NCBI GenBank assembly: GCA_903909605.1
Contig: CAIVWH010000030.1
Span: forward strand, 1 to 64,000
Source: an uncultured Micrococcales bacterium
GTDB lineage: Bacteria; Actinomycetota; Actinomycetes; Actinomycetales; Microbacteriaceae
Length of the DNA: 64,000 nucleotides
Direction: 5' to 3'
Shown here one piece after another: positions 1 through 8,400 of the stretch. Under the pieces are notes generated by a model. That model did no database searches. It saw nothing but the letters and a program-made list of their open reading frames with translations, and was not told the origin of the DNA. Both the position numbers and the translations under genes were made by a program. Positions within the stretch are counted from its first letter, which is position 1, and every line of letters starts with the position of its first letter.

Positions 1-1803
1 CTAGGCGAGCTTCTGCTGCTTGGCCAGGTCCTTGTAGAGCGGGGTCGACTTGAGCAGCTCCTTGTGGGTGCCGGCGCCGACCACGGCGCCATCCTGGAGA
101 ACGATGATTAGGTCGCTGTCGACCACGGTGGCCAGGCGGTGGGCGATCACGAACATGGTTCGGTTCTTGGCAACGGTGTCGATGGCGTCTTTGAGGCGTT
201 GCTCGTTCAGGCCATCCAAGGATGAGGTCGACTCGTCGAGCAGCAGAATCGGCGGGGCGGCCAGCAGCGTGCGGGCGATGGCCAGGCGTTGACGCTCGCC
301 ACCCGAGAGCATGATGCCCTTTTCGCCAACCTCGGCGTCGAAGCCACGTGAGTCGCGGTCGAGCACCTCGATGAGGTTCACCTCTTCGAGCACGGCGCGA
401 AGTTCGGCGTCGGTTGCGTTCGGGCGGCCAATCAGCAGGTTGTCGCGAATCGAGCCGGCGAGCACAGGGGCATCCTGTTCGACATAACCGATCTGGGCGC
501 GAACCGATTCGCGCGAAATCTCGCTGACCTTTTGGCCGTCGAGCAGAATGTCGCCCGAGGTTGGGTCATAGAACCGTTCGATTAGCGAGAAGATGGTCGA
601 CTTGCCGGCACCCGATGGGCCGACAAGCGCAACGCGTGTGCCGCGCTCGATCTTGAAGCTGACCTCGTTGAGCACCTGCCGCTCTTCGCCGGCAGGCTGG
701 TCGTCGGTTGCTGGGGTGGGTGCATAGCCGAACGAGACCTTTTTGAATTCGATGGCGGTTTTGTTGCGAGCCTTGCGCGCGGCAAACTCGGTGCCTTCGT
801 TTTCTTCGACAGGCAAGTTCAAAATTTCTTGGATGCGCGCCAGCGCGCCGAGCGCAGACTGAACCGAGCTGATCGCACCGAAGGCGGTGCCGACCGGTCG
901 CATCATCAGGAACATCAGCAGCACGAAGGTGACAAGTGAGGCAACGGTGGTTGCGCCAGATGCAACGCGGTAGCCACCAACACCGAGCACAACGATGAAC
1001 GCGCTGTTGAAGGCAAGGCCACCAATTGGTGCGATGGCGCTCGAGATCTTTGCGATGCGCACGCCTTGCACATAGGCCTCGTCGGCAGCCTTGGTTACCT
1101 GCTCGGTTTCGCGAGACTCTGCGCGCGCAGCGCGAATGGTTCGCACGGCACTGAGCGCACGCTCGACCGCGGCCGACATTTCACCGACGCGCTCTTGCGC
1201 CTTGGTGGTGGCTGAGCGAATCGTGCGCGAGGTGAGGGCAACGGCCGCAACCGCGATGGTCAGCATTGCCACGGTGATGATCAGAAGAATCGGGTCGATA
1301 ACCGCCATGGCGATGACCGAGCCCAAGAAGATCAGCAGACCACCGGCCAGGTCGACAAGGCCCTGGGTGAGCACGGCGCGCAGCAAGGTGGTGTCTGAGC
1401 CGGTGCGCGAGACCAGGTCGCCGGTGCGGCGCAGGTCATACTCGACAACCGGCAGGCGAAGCAGGCGGCCGGCAAGAGAGTTTCGGGCGGTGCGCACGAT
1501 GCCCTCGCCAGCTTTGGCTAGCAGGTAGCGCATGAAGCCATCCGAGGCGGCGGATGCAACCACAACCACTAGCAGCGCGATGGCAAGCAGGGTGGTCGGC
1601 TTGTTGTTTTGCACGGCGGTGATGAGCTGCCCAACGACCAGCGGCTGGGCAAGCGAGATGGCCGCGCCGGTGAGCGACAGGATAACCGCAACGATCAGCG
1701 GCTTCTTGTGCTCGGCCAGGTATGGAAACAGCGACTTGAAGCTGGCCTTCGGGCCCTTGTTCTTGCCTGCCTGTGCGCGATTGCGTCCGCCCATCATGCT
1801 CAT
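1..1803 (-). CDS. ABC exporter half-transporter (fused permease and ATPase)
   Basis: This 600-residue protein is a complete half-transporter of the MsbA/BmrA exporter type. It would dimerise in the membrane and export a lipid, drug or peptide; the substrate cannot be told from sequence. A hydrophobic region with about six membrane helices fills residues 30-330. An ATPase domain follows from about 350, with Walker A GPSGAGKST (near 395), signature LSGGERQR (near 500), Walker B ILLLDEST (near 520) and the H-loop histidine in IAHRL. The start ATG overlaps the stop of the upstream methyltransferase gene by 4 bp (ATGA), so the two are probably translationally coupled. An alternative start two codons later (MMGG) is possible. 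Confidence 0.9.
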   Translation of the reverse strand: MSMMGGRNRAQAGKNKGPKASFKSLFPYLAEHKKPLIVAVILSLTGAAISLAQPLVVGQLITAVQNNKPTTLLAIALLVVVVASAASDGFMRYLLAKAGEGIVRTARNSLAGRLLRLPVVEYDLRRTGDLVSRTGSDTTLLRAVLTQGLVDLAGGLLIFLGSVIAMAVIDPILLIITVAMLTIAVAAVALTSRTIRSATTKAQERVGEMSAAVERALSAVRTIRAARAESRETEQVTKAADEAYVQGVRIAKISSAIAPIGGLAFNSAFIVVLGVGGYRVASGATTVASLVTFVLLMFLMMRPVGTAFGAISSVQSALGALARIQEILNLPVEENEGTEFAARKARNKTAIEFKKVSFGYAPTPATDDQPAGEERQVLNEVSFKIERGTRVALVGPSGAGKSTIFSLIERFYDPTSGDILLDGQKVSEISRESVRAQIGYVEQDAPVLAGSIRDNLLIGRPNATDAELRAVLEEVNLIEVLDRDSRGFDAEVGEKGIMLSGGERQRLAIARTLLAAPPILLLDESTSSLDGLNEQRLKDAIDTVAKNRTMFVIAHRLATVVDSDLIIVLQDGAVVGAGTHKELLKSTPLYKDLAKQQKLA

Positions 1804-2660
1804 TTGTGATTCTCCTTTAGCCCCGAATGCCCGAGCAGGTGCTCGTTCAGCAGGTAATTGATCTCTTGAAGACTAAGCGCTTCTGTGTATGCGGTATTCC
1901 TAAAAAACCTTGAGAAGTCGACGGCCTGCAGCGCCTCGAGTGCCTTCGGGTGATTCAGTTTCAGAAACATCTGGGTTGTGTTTTTCTCGCGCTTGAACTC
2001 GGTGCGCACGCGGCCGCAGCCGTAGCCAAAAATCGTCAGCGCCACGTCGGCATCGTGTGGAGCAACTTTCTTGATGAACTCGTGATCGACAACGCTGACG
2101 ATTGGGCGAAGGTTGCGGCGCTTCTGCCAAATTTGAAAACAGGTGGCGAGGCGCGAGTTGCCCTTAATCAATTCGCCGCTGTCGTTGACGTAATCGATCT
2201 GCAGGTCTTCGTCGTAAACCAGATGAAAGCGACGGTCGAGTCGGTTGAGCACCGACCACTTTCGCCAGCTTCGCGGCACGATGAAGGCGATGTAGTCGCT
2301 GGCGTCGGCAGCGTGATTAAAAAACGGGATGCTCAGCGAGTTGTTTCTGCCAAACGGTGGGTTCGAGATGGTGATCGCCTTCGTGGTGGCAAGGTCGGTC
2401 TCGAGAAAATCGGCGGCCTTCACTCCGCGGGCTTTGGGTTCGATGTCGAAGGCAACGACTTTTGCGGCTCCTGCTGCTTTGGCCGCCTTGACGAATGCAC
2501 CGGTGCCGCCCGCCGGTTCGAGCACGGTTCTGTCGGAAAGTCCACCAACCACATCCGAGACTGTTTCGACAAGGCGGCGGGCTAAGTCGGCCGGGGTGTA
2601 GTACTGCTCCTTGCCGGTTACTCGGCGATTACCGAGTTTTGGCGAGGAAGGATTGGGCAC
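1800..2660 (-). CDS. Class I SAM-dependent methyltransferase, N6-adenine type
   Basis: The 286-residue product has the SAM-binding motif VLEPAGGTGAF (about residues 45-55) and the motif NPPFG (about 100), the NPP[FY] catalytic signature of enzymes that methylate an exocyclic amino group, mostly adenine N6 in DNA or rRNA. There is no recognisable target-recognition domain and no restriction endonuclease nearby, so it could be an orphan DNA methyltransferase or an RNA methyltransferase. The start is a GTG. A TAGCCT box on the minus strand (2672-2677) lies 11 bases before it. It is the first gene of a two-gene unit with the ABC exporter. Enzyme class is well supported; the substrate is not. Confidence 0.75.
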   Translation of the reverse strand: MPNPSSPKLGNRRVTGKEQYYTPADLARRLVETVSDVVGGLSDRTVLEPAGGTGAFVKAAKAAGAAKVVAFDIEPKARGVKAADFLETDLATTKAITISNPPFGRNNSLSIPFFNHAADASDYIAFIVPRSWRKWSVLNRLDRRFHLVYDEDLQIDYVNDSGELIKGNSRLATCFQIWQKRRNLRPIVSVVDHEFIKKVAPHDADVALTIFGYGCGRVRTEFKREKNTTQMFLKLNHPKALEALQAVDFSRFFRNTAYTEALSLQEINYLLNEHLLGHSGLKENHK

Positions 2661-2726
2661 GAATAAAGGTTAGGCTAAAAGGCTGCCTTTTCCGGCCGCA
2701 ACTTTTTTGTGCGAAAGCGAAACTCA

Positions 2727-3653
2727 ATGAGCGAACCGATGATTGTCGCGAAAGACCTAAAGAAGGTGTTCGGCGACTTCACCGCCGTCAACGGCATCAA
2801 CTTCGAGGTCAAGAAGGGCGAGGCCTTTGGCCTGCTCGGCCCGAACGGCGCCGGCAAGTCGACCACCATGCGCATGATTGCGGCAACCAGCCTGCGCACC
2901 AGCGGCGAGTTGAGCATCCTGGGTAAAGACCCGAACCACAACGGCCCAGAGATTCGCGCGCACCTCGGCGTGGTGCCCCAGCAAGACAACCACGACAACG
3001 AGCTCAAAGTCTGGGAGAACCTCTACATCTATGGCCGCTACTTCGGCCTGGGGCGCAAGTTTTTGAAGAACAAGATAGTCGAACTTCTCGACTTCGCTCA
3101 ACTGCAGGAAAAGCGCGACGTGAAGGTCGACGCACTCAGCGGCGGAATGAAGCGCCGCCTCACCATCGCGCGCGGCCTGGTCAACGAGCCAGAGATTCTG
3201 ATGCTCGATGAACCCACCACCGGCCTCGACCCGCAGGCTCGTCACATTCTTTGGGACCGCCTGTTCCGCCTGAAAGAACAGGGCGTCACCTTGGTGATCA
3301 CCACCCACTACATGGATGAAGCCGAGCAGCTTTGCGACCGTCTCATCGTGATGGACAAAGGTCAGATCATGGCCGAGGGTGCACCTGCCGAGCTAATTAA
3401 AAAGTACTCGAGCAAAGAGGTTCTCGAGGTTCGCTTCGGGTCGACCAAGAACGCCGAAGCAGCCGAGCAAATCAAAAACCTCGGCGACCGCATCGAGCCG
3501 CTGCCAGACCGCATCCTGGTTTACGCAGAAGACGGCGAAAAGGTGCTCGAGCAGATTCACAAAATGGGCCTGCAGCCACAGACCTCGCTGGTTCGCCGCA
3601 GCTCGCTCGAAGATGTGTTCCTGCGCCTGACCGGCAGAACCCTGGTCGATTAA
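2727..3653 (+). CDS. ABC transporter ATP-binding protein, DrrA-like
   Basis: This cytoplasmic ATPase of about 308 residues energises the two permeases encoded directly downstream. It has Walker A GPNGAGKST, signature LSGGMKRRL, Walker B LMLDEPTTGLDPQ and the H-loop in ITTHYMDEAEQ, plus a C-terminal extension typical of the DrrA/NodI-like ABC-2 exporters. A GTG 18 bases upstream (2709) is an alternative start; I prefer ATG 2727 (MSEPMIV), where family similarity begins. The stop TAA overlaps the next ATG by one base (TAATG), so the three genes form one translated unit. Export of a drug or lipid is likely from the family, but no substrate can be assigned. Confidence 0.9.
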   Translation: MSEPMIVAKDLKKVFGDFTAVNGINFEVKKGEAFGLLGPNGAGKSTTMRMIAATSLRTSGELSILGKDPNHNGPEIRAHLGVVPQQDNHDNELKVWENLYIYGRYFGLGRKFLKNKIVELLDFAQLQEKRDVKVDALSGGMKRRLTIARGLVNEPEILMLDEPTTGLDPQARHILWDRLFRLKEQGVTLVITTHYMDEAEQLCDRLIVMDKGQIMAEGAPAELIKKYSSKEVLEVRFGSTKNAEAAEQIKNLGDRIEPLPDRILVYAEDGEKVLEQIHKMGLQPQTSLVRRSSLEDVFLRLTGRTLVD

Positions 3654-4501
3654 TGAGCGTCTACACCGAACCCAAGATGACCTGGCAGGGTGCGACCAAG
3701 ATCGTCAACCTGCGCAAGGCCCTCACCGCCGGCCCATGGTTCGTCGCCGAGTATCGCCTTCGCAACATGTCGAAATGGTGGACGGCCATCCTGGCCTTTG
3801 GCCTCGGCAACCCAGTGCTCTACCTGCTTTCGGTCGGCATCGGCATCGGCGCCCTGGTCAACAAAAGCCAGGCCCACGGGGTGGATGGCGTTCCCTACCT
3901 GACCTTCCTGGCTCCGGCGCTGCTGGCCACCTCGGCAATCCAGGCCGCCATGGATGAAACCTCGTTCCCGACCATGCAGGGCTTCATGTGGGACAAGTCG
4001 TTCTTCGCCATGAACGCCACCCAGCTGACCGGGCGAGTCATCGTCGGCGGCATCATGATTGCCTCGGCTGCCCGCTGTATCTTCAACACCCTTATCTATG
4101 CGCTGGTGCTCTGGGCGTTCGGGGCGGTCGCGCCGGCGAGCATCCCGGTATTGGTGGCCTCGGCCATCCTGGCTGGTCTCGGTTTTGCAGCAATCATGCT
4201 GATGACCGTTTCGTTCATCAAGCAAGACGATGGCTTTTTCGCAATCGTTGGCCGCTTCATCATCGCGCCGATGTTCATGTTCTCGGGCACGTTCTATCCG
4301 ATCACTAACCTGCCGATTTACCTGCAGTGGATCGGCTGGGTCAGCCCGGTTTGGCACGCCACCGACATCGGTCGCGCGCTGAGTTACGGCCACGCGGTCA
4401 CGCCCGGCCTCATGGTGATTCACTACTCATACCTTTTGTTGATGCTAGTTGTCGGCATGACCGTCGGCGGTCGCCAGTTCGCGAAGAGGTTGGCAGCGTG
4501 A
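3653..4501 (+). CDS. ABC-2 type permease, DrrB-like (first of two)
   Basis: The 282-residue integral membrane protein has about six hydrophobic segments of the ABC-2 permease family. Typical family features are the segment FLAPALLATSAIQAAM near residue 85 and MFMFSGTFYPI near 205 (the G-T-F-x-P block of ABC-2 transporters). It pairs with the upstream ATPase and with the second permease, to which it is clearly related; the two would form a heterodimeric channel. Its start overlaps the ATPase stop by one base and its TGA stop overlaps the GTG start of the next gene by four bases. Confidence 0.88.
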   Translation: MSVYTEPKMTWQGATKIVNLRKALTAGPWFVAEYRLRNMSKWWTAILAFGLGNPVLYLLSVGIGIGALVNKSQAHGVDGVPYLTFLAPALLATSAIQAAMDETSFPTMQGFMWDKSFFAMNATQLTGRVIVGGIMIASAARCIFNTLIYALVLWAFGAVAPASIPVLVASAILAGLGFAAIMLMTVSFIKQDDGFFAIVGRFIIAPMFMFSGTFYPITNLPIYLQWIGWVSPVWHATDIGRALSYGHAVTPGLMVIHYSYLLLMLVVGMTVGGRQFAKRLAA

Positions 4502-5343
4502 GCATGATCAACGCCGCGGTAGACGGGGCAATCGCAATCGCTGAACGTCGCAGCGGCAAAATCGGCGCAGAGTTTTATCAGGGCCGCGCTCGCACAATGA
4601 TCGAGCGTTCGTTCTTCGCTTTCAAAACATCTTCATGGATGGTCGTGCTCAGCGGTTTCGTTGAGCCGGTGTTCTACCTGCTCGCCTTCGGCTTTGGCCT
4701 CGGCGGAATGATTGGCACCGTCTCTGACTCAAACGGTCACGCGGTTTCATACGCCGCATACATCGCGCCTGCGCTGCTTGCCACCTCGGCGATGAACGGT
4801 GCAATTTACGACTCAACCTGGAACGTGTTCTTCAAGATGCACTTCGGCAAGTTGTATCAAACCGTTCTGGCCACCTCGATGGGTGTGCTCGATGTCGCCA
4901 TGGGTGAAATCGGTTGGGCGCTGCTTCGCGGTTTCACCTATGCAATCGGATTCATGATCGTGATGACCCCGCTCGGATTGATTCCTAGCTGGTGGGGAAT
5001 CCTGGCCATTCCGGGCGCCGTGCTAATTGCGTTCGGCTTTGCCTCGATCGGCATGGGTATCACCTCTTATCTGAAGTCGTTCCAGGGCATGAACTGGGTC
5101 AACTTCTTCATGCTGCCGATGTTCCTGTTTTCGGGCACTTTCTACCCGCTTACCATCTACCCGGATTGGCTGCGCATCACCATTGAGGCCCTGCCGCTTT
5201 GGCAGGCGATTCAGCTCGAGCGCGCGCTGACCTTGGGCACCTTGGATGCCGGAACCGCCCTGCATGTGCTTTATTTCGCGGTCATGATCGCCGGCGGGCT
5301 CTGGTTCACCACCCGCCGACTCAACGCGCTGTTCCTGAAATAG
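4498..5343 (+). CDS. ABC-2 type permease, DrrB-like (second of two)
   Basis: This 281-residue membrane protein is a paralogue of its upstream neighbour, sharing the blocks IAPALLATSAMNGA and MFLFSGTFYPL and about six membrane segments. The reading frame is open further upstream, but translation most likely starts at GTG 4498, which overlaps the previous stop in a GTGA arrangement; ATG 4504 is the alternative. With the DrrA-like ATPase it forms a three-gene exporter with two different permeases. A terminator-like hairpin follows the stop directly, which marks the end of the transcript. Confidence 0.88.
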   Translation: MSMINAAVDGAIAIAERRSGKIGAEFYQGRARTMIERSFFAFKTSSWMVVLSGFVEPVFYLLAFGFGLGGMIGTVSDSNGHAVSYAAYIAPALLATSAMNGAIYDSTWNVFFKMHFGKLYQTVLATSMGVLDVAMGEIGWALLRGFTYAIGFMIVMTPLGLIPSWWGILAIPGAVLIAFGFASIGMGITSYLKSFQGMNWVNFFMLPMFLFSGTFYPLTIYPDWLRITIEALPLWQAIQLERALTLGTLDAGTALHVLYFAVMIAGGLWFTTRRLNALFLK

Positions 5344-5378
5344 CCCGGATGCGCATCCCGCGCTAAATCGGGCCTTTT
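5343..5378 (+). terminator. Probable intrinsic terminator after the exporter operon
   Basis: A GC-rich stem (GCCCGGAT pairing with ATCGGGC, one bulged base) starts in the stop codon of the permease and is followed by CTTTT. It separates the exporter operon from the protease gene. Confidence 0.55.
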
Positions 5379-5408
5379 AGCTATTGGCACACTGTCGCCG
5401 GTAGGGCA

Positions 5409-5414
5409 TAGCCT
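5409..5414 (+). promoter_or_regulatory. Possible -10 box of the protease gene
   Basis: TAGCCT matches the TANNNT pattern seen before many genes here. A TTGGCA lies 19 bases upstream, a longer spacing than ideal. It would give a leader of about 35 bases carrying the Shine-Dalgarno sequence AAAAGGGG before the ATG at 5454. Confidence 0.4.
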
Positions 5415-5453
5415 TATGGATGGGGCGAATCGGCCTCGCAAAAGGGGTTCACT

Positions 5454-8400
5454 ATGTTCGCTGCTTCGCTCAAAAAGCTACGTGCCGCACTGTTGCTTGC
5501 CATCGCATTTGTCACCGTTCTAGGTGCAATGCCAGCACAGGCTGCCGCACCGGTTGTGCGCACGACCTACATCGTCACCGTCGCAGAGGGCAGCAACTCT
5601 GAGGTTCGCGACATGATCTCGCGCATTGGCGAAGCCCCTCACGACGAACTCACCGAAGTGCTCAACGGATTCATTCTCGACATGACCGACACCGAGGTCG
5701 CAGCACTCGGCACCGACACCAACGTAGTTCGCATCGAAGCCGATGCACCGATGTCACTTCTCGACACTCAGAACCCAACTCCATCGTGGGGTCTCGATCG
5801 AATCGACCAGACCAACACCACTTATGACAACAGCTACACCTATCCTTCAACCGCAGGTGCGGGCGTAAACATTTATATGGTCGACACCGGCATCATGGCG
5901 AACAATCCAGACTTCGCTGGTCGAGTGCAAACCGGTGTAGACATGCTCGGTCAAAACTTGCAAGGCGCTGACTGCAATGGTCACGGAACTCACACTGCAG
6001 GAACTGCTGCCGGCACCACCTACGGTGTTGCAAAGAAGGCAACCATCATTCCTGTTCGCGTTCTTTCGTGCTCGGGTTCGGGTTCGTGGTCATACTTCAT
6101 TTCTGGTCTCGACTGGATCGCAAAAAACAACCCTGCAGGCACTCCTGCTGTCATGAGCGCGAGCCTCGGCGGCAACCGCCTGCAGTCGGTTAACGATGCA
6201 ATCGAAAACTTGTATGCCGCTGGCATCACTCCGATCGTTGCCGCAGGCAACTCGAACGACGACGCCTGCAACTATTCGCCGGCTAGCGCCCCTGACGCGA
6301 TCACCGTTGGCGCAACCGAAAACACCGATGCCCGCGCCTACTACTCAAACTGGGGCAGTTGCGTCGACGTCTTCGGCCCAGGTTCAAACATCATCTCTGA
6401 CAACTATCTAGACCCAACCACCCCGGTAGCCCACAGCGGCACCTCAATGGCCACCCCACACGTGGCCGGTTTGGCCGCCCTCTACCTAGCCAACAACCTG
6501 TCTGCCACTCCAGCCCAGACCACCTCGGCCATCAAGGCCGGCGCCCTGACCGGAGTGGTCACCAACTCGCTGACCACCAACCCGCTGTTCATCAACGACA
6601 GCTTCATCAAGGCATCCCTGCCACCAGTTGGCGCTCCTACAGGCGTTACGGTTAGCGGCCTGACCACCACCGGCGCCACCGTAACCTGGTTGGCCCCGGT
6701 CGGCACCGCGGCAGCCAAGTCATACAACGTCGAATACAAGACCTCGACTGCCACCACCTGGACTTCGGTCAACACCGTGGCGACCACCCTGACCCTCACC
6801 GGCCTGACCGCCAACACCAACTACTCGGTTCGTGTCAGTTCGGTCGATGGCACCACCGTTTCGGCACCTAGCGCCGAGACCATGTTCGTCACCAAGGGTC
6901 TAGCGCCTGCGGCACCTGCCAACCTGCACACCACCGCAGTCTTCGGCGACCAGGTCACCGTCGCCTGGGATGCACCTAACGCAAACGGTTCACCAATCAC
7001 GAAGTACAACGTCTACCTGATCTCGGGTTCGACTACGAGCGCTGCAAAGGTTACTTCGAGCCCGACTTACACATTCACCGGATTAGCTCCGCAAACTTCC
7101 TACTCGTTCCGTGTTGAAGCCGTGAATGCCAACGGAACCTCGCCGGTTTCAACAGTCGCAACCTTTAGCACCTCAGCTGTCACTCCGGCACAGGTTGGAC
7201 GCGTTACTTTCAGCAACATCACCGCGACAACCGCAACTGCAACTTGGGCCGCCGTTTCACCTGTGACTAGTGGCACACCAATCACCTATGTGGTGAACAC
7301 CTATGTGTTCACGATGGCTGGTTACATCGCTCGCACGACTTACACCGTCACGCAGCCAACCGTTGCACTCACCGGTTTGACTCGCTACTCGACTCAGTTG
7401 ATTTACGTCACTGCTATGTCAGGCAATGTGGCTGGCCCGATCTCACTCGGTTACAGCTTCAACACCTTGCAGAGCGTTCCTGGTGTTCCAAGCTCGTTCA
7501 CATCTGTTCGCAATGGTGCAACCACCACGCTTAACTGGTTAGCGCCTAGCGACAGTGGTGGCTCGGCTATCACCGGCTTTGTGCTTGAGAAGCAGTCGGG
7601 CACCAGCTGGGTTGCAGTCGCAACTGGCGACTCGACGTTCCAGACCTATGTCGTTGCAACTCCTGCAAAAGGTGTTACCGACGTCTATCGCGTCTATGCA
7701 ACTAACGCCCTCGGCGCAGGTGCTGCCAAGGTGCTCAACGTGGTCAACCAGATCACTGCTCCTGGCGCTCCGCAGACCGTCACCGGCACTCTCGGCACAG
7801 ACGGCCAGTCGGTCGTGCTCACCTGGGCAGCGCCAGCCGACAACGGCGGATCTGCTTTCACTGGCTACCGCGTGCTCTACGGCTCACTCTCAACCTCGGT
7901 CAACACCGTTGTGTCTAACCTCGGCGCTGGCCAGCTCACCGTGACCCTGCCGCTGGCCAACAAGGGAGTAGCCAGCTACTTCGCGATTCAAGCAATCAAC
8001 GGCGTTGGTGTAGGCACTGCCAGCACGCCTGTCTCGGTGACCCGAGCAGCAACAGTGCCAGGCGCTCCTGCGGCAATCGCTGCGGCTTGGAACAGCGATG
8101 GCACCCTTCGACTCGGATGGGCAGCTCCTGCTGACAACGGCGGATCGACAATCACCGGCTACACCGTTCAGCGTCTCGAGTCGGGAACTTGGGTTAACAA
8201 GTACACAGGCCTTGCAACCATGACCAACTTTGCTCGCGAAGCAGCTGGCACCGTTTGGCAATACCGCCTGATCGCAACCAACGCGGTTGGTTCTTCGGTT
8301 CCAGGCAACACGGTTACCGTTCAGGTTCCAGTTGCTCTTGCAACCGCTCCGCAGAACTTCACCGCCGTCGACACCGGCGCTGCGGTTGCTTTGAGCTTCG

